This document shows, in pieces, positions 41,183-49,709 of a stretch of DNA of 64,000 nt (positions within the stretch are counted from its first letter, which is position 1; the number at the start of each line of letters is the position of its first letter). This DNA is from Ramlibacter sp. (GTDB lineage Bacteria > Pseudomonadota > Gammaproteobacteria > Burkholderiales > Burkholderiaceae_C), in contig JAHBZM010000001.1 of NCBI GenBank assembly GCA_019635435.1, positions 310,001-374,000 of the forward strand, read 5' to 3'. A program made the translations under genes and the position numbers. The notes under the pieces were generated by a model, which searched no databases, had not been told where the DNA came from, and saw nothing but the letters and a program-made list of their open reading frames with translations.

Positions 41183-42594
41183 GCAACTTGCTGATCCGCA
41201 ATGCCACCGCCATCCTCACCGGCAAGACGGGCGCCGAGGCGCGGCACAAGGGGCCGGACATCCGCATCGCCCAAGGCCGCATCGAAGCCATGGGCCAACT
41301 GGCGCCGCTGCCCGGCGAGGCACAGATCGACGCGAGCGGCTGCGTGGTGTACCCCGCCTGGGTGAACACGCACCACCACCTGTTCCAGTCGCTGCTCAAG
41401 GGCGACCCGCAGGGCATCAACGCGACGCTCACGCCCTGGCTTAGCGCCACGCCCTTCCGTCTGCGGCCGAAGATGGATGAAGGCCTGTTCCGCCTGGCCG
41501 CGCGCATTGGCCTGGTGGAGCTGGCGCTGTCGGGCTGCGGCACGGTGGCCGACCACAACTACCACTACTGGCCCGGCATGCCCTATGACAGCTCGGCCAT
41601 CCTGTTTGAGGAAGCGCAGGCGCTGGGCCTGCGCTTTGTGCTGTGCCGCGGCGGCGGCACGCTGTCGCGCATCGACGCCAAGGACCTGCCCCCGGAGCTG
41701 CGCCCCGAGAAGCTCGACGACTACCTGGCCGACGTGGAACGAACAGCCAAGCGCTTCCATGACCCGGCACCCGACAGCATGCGCCGCGTCGTGGTCGCGC
41801 CCACCACGCCACCCCACTCGATGCGCCCCGAGGAGCTGAAGGAAACCGCCACCTTCGCCCGCGAGCGGGGACTGCGCCTGCACTCTCACCTGTCCGAGAC
41901 CGTGCACTACCACGACACCGTGCACAGCCAGCACGGCACCACGCCAATCCGTTTTGCCGAAAGCATTGGCTGGCTGGGGCCGGATGTGTGGTTTGCGCAT
42001 CTGGTGAAGCTGGATGTGGATGAGATCGAGCTGCTGGGGAAGACGCGGACCGGGATTGCCCATTGCCCCCAAAGCAACGGCCGCCTGGGCAGCGGTATTG
42101 CACCGGTGCGCGCGCTGGAAGACGCGGGCGCCACGGTGTCCATCGGCGTGGATGGCGCCGCCTCCAACGAAGCGGCTGACATGATTTCAGAGACGCATGC
42201 CGCCTGGCTGATGCAGCGAGCGCGCGCTGGCGAGGCCGCCGTGGCCCTGCACCGCGGCGGCCAGGGCGAAGCAGAGGCTGCAGCGGCAGCCACTGTGGAG
42301 GACGTGGTGCGCTGGGGCACCGCCGGTGGCGCGAAAGTGCTGGGGGTGGATGCCGTGGGCACGCTGGCCCCGGGCCAGGCCGCGGATATTGCGCTGTACG
42401 CCGTGGACCGGGAGCCGCGCCATTTCGGCCTGCACGACCCGGCCATCGCGCCCGTCGCCTGTGGGGGCGCGGCGCACCTCAAGGCACTGCTGGTGGGTGG
42501 GCGCCCCGTCGTGAGCGAAGGTGCGGTGCCCGGGCTGGACCTGGCGGCGCTGGGGCGGCAGGCCCGTGCCGCCGTGCTGCGCCTGCAGGACTGA
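41179..42594 (+). CDS. Amidohydrolase of the 8-oxoguanine deaminase / AtzB-TrzA group
   Basis: A 471-residue TIM-barrel hydrolase: metal site NTHHHLFQSLLKGD (about residues 63-76), HSHLSETVHYHDTV (about 235-248), FAHLVKLD and final Asp in GVDGAASNEAADM. The spacing and the long HHHLFQ motif fit 8-oxoguanine deaminases and hydroxyatrazine-type hydrolases. It should remove an amino or alkylamino group from an N-heterocycle. Last gene of the operon, three bases before the convergent acetoacetyl-CoA synthetase gene. Confidence 0.87.
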   Translation: MSNLLIRNATAILTGKTGAEARHKGPDIRIAQGRIEAMGQLAPLPGEAQIDASGCVVYPAWVNTHHHLFQSLLKGDPQGINATLTPWLSATPFRLRPKMDEGLFRLAARIGLVELALSGCGTVADHNYHYWPGMPYDSSAILFEEAQALGLRFVLCRGGGTLSRIDAKDLPPELRPEKLDDYLADVERTAKRFHDPAPDSMRRVVVAPTTPPHSMRPEELKETATFARERGLRLHSHLSETVHYHDTVHSQHGTTPIRFAESIGWLGPDVWFAHLVKLDVDEIELLGKTRTGIAHCPQSNGRLGSGIAPVRALEDAGATVSIGVDGAASNEAADMISETHAAWLMQRARAGEAAVALHRGGQGEAEAAAAATVEDVVRWGTAGGAKVLGVDAVGTLAPGQAADIALYAVDREPRHFGLHDPAIAPVACGGAAHLKALLVGGRPVVSEGAVPGLDLAALGRQARAAVLRLQD

Positions 42595-42596
42595 GC

Positions 42597-44660
42597 TCAG
42601 GCCTTGGCCGTGCGGTCGCGCGCGAACGCCACGTACCAATCCAGGCACCCCGGATTGGCCATGGCGTCCTTGTTGACCACCTTCTCGAGCGGCTGGCCGA
42701 GCAACAGCTTCTTGATCGGCAGCTCCTGCTTCTTGCCGCTCAGGGTGCGCGGAATCTCGGCCACCTGGAAGATGTCGTTAGGCACAAAGCGCGGGCTCAA
42801 CGCGGTCTTGATGGCGCCGTTCAACCGCGCGCGCATGGCGTCGTCCAGCGCCACGCCTTCGCGCAGCACGACGAACAGCGGCATGTAGCTCTCGCGGCCC
42901 AAATATTCCAGGTCCACCACCATGGAGTCCAGCACCTCGGGCAGCGCCTCGACCGCGCTGTACAGCTCGCTGGTGCCCATGCGCAGGCCATGGCGGTTGA
43001 TGGTGGCGTCGCTGCGGCCGTAGATGATGCAGCCGCCCGCGGGCGTGACCTTGAGCCAGTCGCCATGGCGCCAGACGCCGGGGTACATGTCGAAGTAGCT
43101 GGACAGGTAGCGCTTGTTGCCCTCGTCACCCCAGAAGTACAGCGGCATGGAGGGAATGGGCTGGGTGCAGACCAGCTCGCCGACTTCGTCGATGACCGGC
43201 TGGCCCTGCTCGTTCCAGGCCTCGACGGCGCAGCCCAGCAGCCGGCACTGCATCTCGCCCGGGATCAGCGGCAGCTCGCGGTTGCCGCCGATGAAGGCGC
43301 CGGCAAAGTCAGTGCCGCCGCTGATGTTGCACCACCAGATGTCAAACCCCCGTTCGCCCTGAGCTTGTGGAAGGGCTTCGACAGGCTCAGCCTGAACGGT
43401 GTGGAGTGCACGGAACTGCTCCGTGCCCCAGCGCTGCGCTTCGGGCGAGAGCGGGGAGCCCGTGGTGCCCAGCGCCCGCACGGACCGCAGGCCCGGCATC
43501 TGTGTGAGGTCCACGCCGGCCTTCAGGCAGTTGGCAAAGAAGGCCGCGCCCGCGCCAAAGAAAGTCACGCCCAACTCGGCACCAAAGCGCCAGAGCGTGC
43601 CCCAGTCGGGCTTGTCCTTGCTGCCGCCGGGGTTGCCGTCATAGATGCAGCAGGTGGTGCCGTTGAGCAGGCCGCTCATCTGGGCATTCCACATCACCCA
43701 GCCGGTGGAGCTGTACCAGTGGTAGCGCTCGCCCCAGTTGTTGGGGCTGTAGCTGCAGCCCACGTCGTTGTGCAGGGTCTTGAGCGCCAGCGCCACGATG
43801 ACCGTGCCGCCATGGCCATGGACGATGGGCTTGGGCAGGCCGGTGGTGCCGCTGGAGTAGACGATCCACAGCGGATGGTCAAACGGCAGCCACAGCGGCG
43901 TGAATGCGGCCGTTTGGGCATCATTTCGGGCTGTAGTCGAGGACAGGCGGGCATCAGGCGCTAGCAAATTCATAGCATCTTCGGTGCTGCCGAGGTTGTC
44001 GTGGACGATCAGGTGCGTGACGCTGGGCAGCGCGGCACGCAGTTCGGCCACCACGCCGGTGCGGTCGAAGTCGCGCCCGCCGTAGCTCACGCCGTCGCAG
44101 GCGATCAGGATCTTGGGCTCGATCTGCCTGAACCTGTCCAGCACGGCGTTGGTGCCCATGTCGGGCGCGCAGATGCTCCAGACGCCGCCCAGGCTGACCA
44201 CCGCCAGGAACGCCACCATGGCTTCGGGAATGTTGGGCAGGTAGGCCGCCACCCGGTCGCCGGGCTGCAGGCCCTGGGCCTGAAGGTGCAGGGCCAGCGA
44301 GGCGACCTGGCGGCGCAGTTCGGGCCAGCTCAGTTCACGGTGGTTGCCTTTTTCATTGCGGCTGATGATGGCCGGGAAGCCCGCGGCATGCGCGGCCTCG
44401 ACATGGCGGAACACCTGGTTTGCGTAGTTGAACTGGGCGCCCGCAAACCATTTCACGTCGGGCATGACGCCGCCGGAGCGCACCGCGGCGTGGGGCGTGG
44501 GCGAGTTCAGCTCGAAGTAGTCCCAGATGCTCTGCCAGAAGGCATCGAGGTCGGTCACCGACCAGCGCCACAGCGCGTCATAGGAGTCAAACGAAAGGCC
44601 GCGTGTCTCGCGCAGCCAGGCCTTGTACAGGGTGATTTGGGGGGTGTTGGGCGCACTCAT
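42597..44660 (-). CDS. Acetoacetyl-CoA synthetase with two repeat-derived insertions
   Basis: A 687-residue AMP-forming ligase. The ATP-binding loop is YSSGTTGLPKP, with GVWSICAPDMG near the N-terminal third, and the C-terminal PRTLSGKKQELPIKK carries the catalytic lysine region typical of acetoacetyl-CoA synthetases. It activates acetoacetate for lipid or ketone metabolism. The protein is longer than the usual roughly 650 residues. The excess is explained by two in-frame dispersed repeats, at 43918-43976 (residues about 228-247) and 43351-43399 (about 420-436). Both are in surface-loop-like positions, so activity may be kept. Confidence 0.9.
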   Translation of the reverse strand: MSAPNTPQITLYKAWLRETRGLSFDSYDALWRWSVTDLDAFWQSIWDYFELNSPTPHAAVRSGGVMPDVKWFAGAQFNYANQVFRHVEAAHAAGFPAIISRNEKGNHRELSWPELRRQVASLALHLQAQGLQPGDRVAAYLPNIPEAMVAFLAVVSLGGVWSICAPDMGTNAVLDRFRQIEPKILIACDGVSYGGRDFDRTGVVAELRAALPSVTHLIVHDNLGSTEDAMNLLAPDARLSSTTARNDAQTAAFTPLWLPFDHPLWIVYSSGTTGLPKPIVHGHGGTVIVALALKTLHNDVGCSYSPNNWGERYHWYSSTGWVMWNAQMSGLLNGTTCCIYDGNPGGSKDKPDWGTLWRFGAELGVTFFGAGAAFFANCLKAGVDLTQMPGLRSVRALGTTGSPLSPEAQRWGTEQFRALHTVQAEPVEALPQAQGERGFDIWWCNISGGTDFAGAFIGGNRELPLIPGEMQCRLLGCAVEAWNEQGQPVIDEVGELVCTQPIPSMPLYFWGDEGNKRYLSSYFDMYPGVWRHGDWLKVTPAGGCIIYGRSDATINRHGLRMGTSELYSAVEALPEVLDSMVVDLEYLGRESYMPLFVVLREGVALDDAMRARLNGAIKTALSPRFVPNDIFQVAEIPRTLSGKKQELPIKKLLLGQPLEKVVNKDAMANPGCLDWYVAFARDRTAKA
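43351..43399 (-). repeat. Widespread bacterial palindromic repeat, in frame in the acetoacetyl-CoA synthetase gene
   Basis: CGTTCGCCCTGAGCTTGTGG, AAGGGCTTCGACAGGCTCAG and CCTGAACGG form the well-known palindromic unit found dispersed in many proteobacteria. In the sense direction it encodes VQAEPVEALPQAQGERG, a peptide that I recognise as the translation of this repeat from other genes. Confidence 0.85.
43918..43976 (-). repeat. Dispersed repeat family 2, copy G, in the acetoacetyl-CoA synthetase gene
   Basis: Read on the minus strand: GCTATGAATTTGCTAGCGCC, 20 bases, then CTACAGCCCGAAATGATG. GCTATG and CTACAG are at the same distance as in the copy at 25630. It encodes NLLAPDARLSSTTARNDAQ within the ligase. 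Confidence 0.65.
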
Positions 44661-44745
44661 GGGTCAAGCGTAGCAGTTCCGCCGGTGGGGGCCCGTCACC
44701 TGTCTGACCGCCCGCATCGCCGGCTTATCCAGGCGCCCAACTTAT

Positions 44746-44763
44746 TTCGCACAGCTGTGCTAA
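44746..44763. promoter_or_regulatory. TetR operator, site 1
   Basis: TTCGCACAGCTGTGCTAA is an 18-base near-palindrome (perfect core GCACAGCTGTGC) eleven bases before the TetR start codon. A sister site is at 45426-45443 upstream of the next operon. Confidence 0.65.
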
Positions 44764-44773
44764 TATTCGTGCC

Positions 44774-45376
44774 ATGGACGCCAAAACCCAGAAAAGCGAG
44801 CTGACCCGCGCCGCCATCGTCGGCGCGGCGCTGGACCTTGCCGCGTCTGACGGGCTGGAGTCCATCACCCTGCAGGCGGTGGCCGACCGCATCGGGCTGT
44901 CCAAGAGCGGCGTGTTTTCGCGCGTGGGATCGCGCGAGGCGCTTCAGAAGGCAGTGATCGAGGAGTTTGGCCGCCGTTTCATTGCCGACGTGTTCGTGCC
45001 CGCCATGCAGGCCCCCAAGGGCCTGCCGCGCCTGAGAGAGATCGTGCGGCGCTGGATCGTGCGCACCCGCGACGTTGAATCGAATGAAGGCTGCATCTAC
45101 ACTGCGGGCGCCTTTGAACTGGATGACCGCGAGGGCGAACTGCGCGACCTGCTGCTCAGCGAGGTCACCCGCTGGCGCGCCGCGTTGCGGCGCACCGTGC
45201 TGCAGGCCGTCGAGGCTGGCGACCTGAAACCCGACACCGACGCCGAGCAACTCGTCGGCGAGGTCTGCAGCATGATCATGGGCATGCTGCACGACACCCG
45301 CTTCCTGCGCGACACGCGGGCCGCGGAAAGAACCCAGGCGTCGTGGGACCGCCTGATCAAGAGCTACCAGAGCTGA
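44774..45376 (+). CDS. TetR-family regulator
   Basis: A 200-residue regulator with a helix-turn-helix at about residues 30-55 (LQAVADRIGLSKSGVFSRVGSREAL) and a C-terminal dimer/ligand domain (GCIYTAGAFELDDREGELRDLL) of the TetR_C_16-like type. Twin operator-like palindromes lie before it and before the following 37-residue peptide gene, so it probably represses itself and that two-gene operon. The inducer is unknown. Confidence 0.88.
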   Translation: MDAKTQKSELTRAAIVGAALDLAASDGLESITLQAVADRIGLSKSGVFSRVGSREALQKAVIEEFGRRFIADVFVPAMQAPKGLPRLREIVRRWIVRTRDVESNEGCIYTAGAFELDDREGELRDLLLSEVTRWRAALRRTVLQAVEAGDLKPDTDAEQLVGEVCSMIMGMLHDTRFLRDTRAAERTQASWDRLIKSYQS

Positions 45377-45425
45377 CGCCCCAAGAGGATGCCGGTGATG
45401 CGCCTTGTTTTTGTCATCCCCACAT

Positions 45426-45443
45426 TTCGCACAAACGTGCGAA
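45426..45443. promoter_or_regulatory. TetR operator, site 2
   Basis: TTCGCACAAACGTGCGAA has perfect 7-base arms around AAAC. It shares TTCGCACA and the spacing of site 1 at 44746, and lies 14 bases before the small peptide gene. Confidence 0.65.
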
Positions 45444-45456
45444 GAAAGGAACTGTC

Positions 45457-45570
45457 ATGTTGATTGCCCTTGCCCTGCTGGCTTTTTGCGCAGGCGCCCG
45501 CGTCATCGCGGCCGCCCTGCAGTCGCTGCGCGGCCTGCCCCGCAGCAATGAAGACTGGATCTACTACTGA
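45457..45570 (+). CDS. Small membrane peptide (37 residues)
   Basis: Not recognised. One membrane helix (MLIALALLAFCAGARVIAAAL) followed by a short conserved-looking tail RSNEDWIYY. It is supported by an AAGGA ribosome site seven bases upstream, by an operator immediately before it, and by its position nine bases ahead of the alpha/beta hydrolase gene. It may be a membrane partner or leader for the hydrolase. Confidence 0.65.
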   Translation: MLIALALLAFCAGARVIAAALQSLRGLPRSNEDWIYY

Positions 45571-45579
45571 GGAGCCGCC

Positions 45580-46467
45580 ATGACCCGCACCGCTCTTGAG
45601 GCCACATCGGCCTTCTACCAGGCCAGCCCCGGCATCCGCCTGTTCCGCCTCGCGCTGGGCACCTTCCAGCGCGTCTGGCCCGCGCTGGGCGTGCGGGCCG
45701 CCTACCGCCTGTTTGGCACGCCACTGCCGCCCCGGTGGATGAACCCGCGTGGTGCCTGGGACGCCCACTGGCGCATCGAGGCCTGGCCCTTCGAGGACGC
45801 CAGCATCACGCTGTATTCGCAGCCCGTGGCACCCCACGGCCCGCTTGTGCTGCTGCTGCACGGCTGGGGCGGCCACGCGCGCCAGATGCTGCCACTGGCC
45901 GACGCGCTGGCCGCCAACGGGATGCGCCCGGTGATCGTGGAGATGCCCGCGCACGGGCGCAGCGCGGGCGCGGTCAGCAACCTGCCGCAGTTCGCGCGCG
46001 TGATCGACTACGTGATTGCCCGGCTCATGCAGGACGGCCACCGGGTGGGCGCCGTGGTCGCGCATTCCCTGGCGGCCAATGCCGCCGCCTACGCCGCCAG
46101 CCGCGGCACGCCCATGGACAGGCTGGTGCTGCTGGCCCCGCCGGCCTCGCCCCACGAGTACACACGGCTGTTCGCGCAGGTGTTCGGCCTGTCGGAAACA
46201 ACGCGCGCGGCGATGCAGCGGCGCATCGAGGCCCGCGAAGGCATCCTGATGCCGCAGTTCGAGCCCGATGCGGTGGGCCCGCGCGTGCGCGTGCCCACCC
46301 TGGTGGTGCATGACCAGGGTGACAGCATCAACCGCTTCGCCGATGGCCAGGCCTATGCCCACGCCATCCGCGGCGCACAGCTGGTGGCCACCGAGGGGCT
46401 GGGGCATCGCAAGATCCTCAAGGACGCCCATGTGATTGGCCGGGTGGCCATCTTCGCCCGGCCCTGA
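45580..46467 (+). CDS. Alpha/beta hydrolase
   Basis: A 295-residue hydrolase: oxyanion LLLHGWGGHARQM (about residues 89-101), nucleophile elbow VAHSLAANAAA with Ala replacing the usual second Gly (about 154-164), acid in VHDQGDSINRF and histidine in EGLGHRKIL. The elbow AHSLA is a known variant. The substrate is unknown. It is co-transcribed with the 37-residue peptide and likely repressed by the adjacent TetR. Confidence 0.82.
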   Translation: MTRTALEATSAFYQASPGIRLFRLALGTFQRVWPALGVRAAYRLFGTPLPPRWMNPRGAWDAHWRIEAWPFEDASITLYSQPVAPHGPLVLLLHGWGGHARQMLPLADALAANGMRPVIVEMPAHGRSAGAVSNLPQFARVIDYVIARLMQDGHRVGAVVAHSLAANAAAYAASRGTPMDRLVLLAPPASPHEYTRLFAQVFGLSETTRAAMQRRIEAREGILMPQFEPDAVGPRVRVPTLVVHDQGDSINRFADGQAYAHAIRGAQLVATEGLGHRKILKDAHVIGRVAIFARP

Positions 46468-46557
46468 GCATGCTGCGGCGCGCCAGCGCCCCTTCGGCTT
46501 GCGCCGCCGTGGTATTGCCCCTAGCATCGCTGCACTTCAAACAACGAGGAGCAGAAG

Positions 46558-47844
46558 ATGGGCCTGTTTGACTGGACACAGAAGTCGCCCGGGGTTCTGG
46601 ATCAGGGCGGCGTGATCGCCCCCGACGAACGCCTGCCCTGGCCGCAAACCGCGGCCATGGGCGCCCAGCATGTGGTTGCCATGTTTGGCGCCACGGTGCT
46701 GGCGCCCATCCTCATGGGCTTCGACCCCAACATCGCCATCCTGATGAGCGGCGTGGGCACCCTGATCTTCTTTGTGATCACCGGCGGCAAGGTGCCCAGC
46801 TACCTGGGCTCCAGCTTTGCCTTCATCGGCGTGGTGATCGCCGCCACGGCCTATGCGGGCAAGGGCCCGAATGGCAACATCGGCGTTGCGCTGGGGGGCA
46901 TCGTGGCCTGCGGCGTGGTCTACGCCGCCATCGGCGCGATCGTGCAGGCCGTGGGCACGGGCTGGGTCGAACGGCTGATGCCCCCGGTGGTCACCGGCGC
47001 GGTGGTCGCGGTCATCGGCCTCAACCTTGCGGGCATCCCGGTCAAGAACATGGCCGCGGGCAACTTCGACAGCTGGATGCAGGCGGTGACCTTTGTCTGC
47101 GTGGGCCTGGTGGCCGTCATGACCCGGGGTATGGTGCAGCGCCTGCTGATTCTGGTGGGCCTGGTCATCGCAACCCTGGTCTATGCCGTGCTGGCCAACG
47201 GCCTGGGGCTGGGCAAGCCCATGGACCTGTCGGGCGTGGCCCAGGCGGCCTGGGTGGGTGCCCCCGGATTCGCCGCCCCGGTGTTCAGCGCCAACGCCAT
47301 GCTGCTCATCGTTCCGGTCGCGGTGATCCTGGTGGCCGAGAACCTGGGCCACCTGAAAGCGGTGACGGCCATGACCGGCCGCAACCTGGACGCCTACATC
47401 GGGCGCGCCTTTATTGGCGATGGCGTGGCCACGGTGGTCAGCGGCTGCGCGGGCGGGACGGGCGTCACCACCTACGCCGAGAACATCGGCGTGATGGCGG
47501 CCACCAAGATCTACTCGACCGCGGTCTTTTTCGTCGCCGCGCTGATCGCCGTGGTGCTGGGCTTCAGCCCCAAGTTCGGCGCCATCATCCAGGCCATTCC
47601 GCTGCCGGTGATGGGCGGCGTGAGCATCGTGGTGTTCGGCCTGATCGCGGTGGCGGGCGCCAAGATCTGGGTCGACAACAAGGTGGACTTCTCCGACAAC
47701 AGGAACCTCATCGTCGCGGCCGTTACGCTGGTGCTGGGCACGGGCGACTTCACGCTCAAATTCGGTGATTTTGCCCTGGGCGGCATCGGAACCGCCACCT
47801 TCGGCGCCATCCTCCTGTACGCACTGCTGGGCCGCAAGGCCTGA
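46558..47844 (+). CDS. uraA: Uracil/nucleobase permease, NCS2 family
   Basis: A 428-residue membrane protein of 14 predicted helices (UraA/RutG group): AAMGAQHVVAMFGATVLAPILMGFDP at the N-terminus, VPVAVILVAENLGHLKAV (family Glu in helix 8) and GCAGGTGVTTYAENIGV with the second conserved Glu. It is a proton symporter for uracil or xanthine-like bases. A strong GAGGAG ribosome site precedes ATG 46558. It is about four kilobases from the RutR-like operon's last gene, and the functional link is inference. Confidence 0.9.
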   Translation: MGLFDWTQKSPGVLDQGGVIAPDERLPWPQTAAMGAQHVVAMFGATVLAPILMGFDPNIAILMSGVGTLIFFVITGGKVPSYLGSSFAFIGVVIAATAYAGKGPNGNIGVALGGIVACGVVYAAIGAIVQAVGTGWVERLMPPVVTGAVVAVIGLNLAGIPVKNMAAGNFDSWMQAVTFVCVGLVAVMTRGMVQRLLILVGLVIATLVYAVLANGLGLGKPMDLSGVAQAAWVGAPGFAAPVFSANAMLLIVPVAVILVAENLGHLKAVTAMTGRNLDAYIGRAFIGDGVATVVSGCAGGTGVTTYAENIGVMAATKIYSTAVFFVAALIAVVLGFSPKFGAIIQAIPLPVMGGVSIVVFGLIAVAGAKIWVDNKVDFSDNRNLIVAAVTLVLGTGDFTLKFGDFALGGIGTATFGAILLYALLGRKA

Positions 47845-47859
47845 AGGCCGCCCCGGCGC

Positions 47860-49137
47860 TCAGGGCCGCAGGCTCTGCGGGCCCCGTGGCGCCGACGCTG
47901 GCGGCACGGGCGCGCCACCCAGCGCCCGCCCCAGCGCACCGCCGACGCGAGCCCCCAGAACCGTGCCAATGCCCGGCAGCAGGGCCGTGCCAATGGCCGC
48001 GCCCGCGAAGAATCCCGGGGGAATGGTGACCTCGGGCTTGCTGACCGGACCCCTGACGGTGAACGGCACGCCCACGAAGCCCTCCACCCGGTCCAGCGTG
48101 CCGCTGGCCCGCACCTGGCGCTGGTAGACCTCGGCTTCGCCCGTGGCCGTGTACGGTCCGGCTTTGGCCTTCAAGTCGCTGTAGGTGAAGCGCACGCCCT
48201 CGCCGGTGTTCTGTGTGTCCATGCGTCCCGCCAGGCTGTCCAGGCGGGTCTCTCCCTGATGGGCCTTGCCGCCGGACTCAATCGCCTTGTTCAGGTCAAA
48301 GCGCAGCACCACGGCCTGCGCCACGGTCAACTCGCTGGTGGTGTGAAGCGATCGCACCACCTCACCGGGCGTTGCGCCCCTCGCCCTGACGACCGTCCGC
48401 CCCGAGGCCAGACCGCTGATGGGCGAGCGGCGATTGAACGCGGCCATGGCCGCCGCCACTTCAATCCCGCGCGGGGCCAGCTCGCCCGAGACCTCTGCCT
48501 GGCCATCGGGTGCCACCTTCAGGGTCAGCGTGCCGTCGGCGGTTCCGCCACCGGCGACCATGTGCAGCTGCCACCGGTCAGCCTCGCCCTCGCGCGCCAG
48601 GTCCAGCGACGCGGGGACCTGGGCCCCGGGCCGGCGCAGGCTGGCGTGACGCGGGCGCCATTGCGGGTCGAAATCAACCTCGCCGTCATAGGCCACCGCC
48701 ACGCCGCTGTGGGAAATCCAGGTCAGGTCGCGAAAGACCAGTCGTGATGGCGTGGCAACGCTGCCCGGGCCGGCCTTGCCCCGGAACGCGCCCATGGCGC
48801 CGTGGGGCACGGTGGCTCCGTCCAGCTCGACCTTCGCCAGCTCCAGCTTGCCCCGCCACAGCGGCCCCAGCCGCGGCGCCAGGACCATCCGGTCCACGCG
48901 GACCGTCGGTGTCTGCGCCGTGCGGACCGTGCGCACTTCAAGCGCCGGCGTTGGCCAGAGGCGCCAGCTCGCCTGCCCAATCGACACTTCAATGCCGGAC
49001 CGGTCCAGCACCTGGGCTTCCAGCTGGCGAGCCAGTTCCTCGCTGTCCGGCAACCACAGCAACAGGGCCAGCCAGACACCTCCCGCCACGGCCACGACAA
49101 GGCCCGCCGAGCCTGCCAGGAAGTGGAAACGTTTCAT
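47860..49137 (-). CDS. AsmA-like envelope protein
   Basis: A 425-residue protein with an N-terminal signal anchor (residues 5-30) and a periplasmic region with AsmA/DUF748-like architecture: LARQLEAQVLDRSGIEVSIGQASWRLWPTPALEV near the start, repeated beta-rich GELAP/LSG segments and a glycine-rich C-terminal hydrophobic stretch (FFAGAAIGTALLPGIGTVLG). AsmA relatives help lipid movement or assembly in the cell envelope. It converges with the NCS2 permease gene. Confidence 0.75.
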   Translation of the reverse strand: MKRFHFLAGSAGLVVAVAGGVWLALLLWLPDSEELARQLEAQVLDRSGIEVSIGQASWRLWPTPALEVRTVRTAQTPTVRVDRMVLAPRLGPLWRGKLELAKVELDGATVPHGAMGAFRGKAGPGSVATPSRLVFRDLTWISHSGVAVAYDGEVDFDPQWRPRHASLRRPGAQVPASLDLAREGEADRWQLHMVAGGGTADGTLTLKVAPDGQAEVSGELAPRGIEVAAAMAAFNRRSPISGLASGRTVVRARGATPGEVVRSLHTTSELTVAQAVVLRFDLNKAIESGGKAHQGETRLDSLAGRMDTQNTGEGVRFTYSDLKAKAGPYTATGEAEVYQRQVRASGTLDRVEGFVGVPFTVRGPVSKPEVTIPPGFFAGAAIGTALLPGIGTVLGARVGGALGRALGGAPVPPASAPRGPQSLRP

Positions 49138-49280
49138 GGCAACAGCCTAACGCGGTGGCGCCGGGCCCGGTGTAGGCGGGTGCCGCCAGATCAAGCCCCA
49201 AAGAGCGCAAAGGGCCCGCGCAGGGCGGCGCAGGACGCGGGTCGATATAGTTGAGGCCTCAAGCATCTGAAGGAGACACC

Positions 49281-49703
49281 GTGACCGTCTGGAAAAAACC
49301 TGTTTCTGTGGCGGAGTTGACCGCCCTGCACGAGGACACGGCCGTGCGCCATCTCGGGATCGAGTTTCTCGAGGTCGGTGACGACTTCATCAAGGCCCGG
49401 GTCCCGGTGGACACCCGAACGCGGCAACCCTATGGTCTGCTGCACGGTGGTGTCAGCGTGGTGCTGGCCGAGACGCTGGGCTCGTGCGGCGCGGCCTATG
49501 CGAGCCCCGAGGGCCACCGCGCGGTGGGCCTGGACATCAATGCCAACCACCTCAAGGGCGCGACCAGCGGCTGGGTCACGGGCATCACGCGGCCGGTGCA
49601 CATCGGTCGCACCACCCAAGTCTGGCAGATCGACATGCGCAACGACGCAGGCGAGCTGACCTGCGTGTCGCGCATCACCATGGCGGTCCTGGCGCCACGG
49701 TGA
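49281..49703 (+). CDS. Hotdog-fold acyl-CoA thioesterase (YdiI/PaaI type)
   Basis: A 140-residue hotdog protein: LHGGVSVVLAETLGS (about residues 53-67) includes the catalytic Glu and the HGG turn of YdiI-type thioesterases, and the C-terminal WQIDMRNDAGELTCVSRIT completes the fold. It hydrolyses an aromatic or hydroxybenzoyl-type acyl-CoA. GTG 49281, after GAAGGAGAC, is the best start; ATG at 49251 would add ten residues. Confidence 0.85.
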   Translation: MTVWKKPVSVAELTALHEDTAVRHLGIEFLEVGDDFIKARVPVDTRTRQPYGLLHGGVSVVLAETLGSCGAAYASPEGHRAVGLDINANHLKGATSGWVTGITRPVHIGRTTQVWQIDMRNDAGELTCVSRITMAVLAPR

Positions 49704-49709
49704 CGGGGT

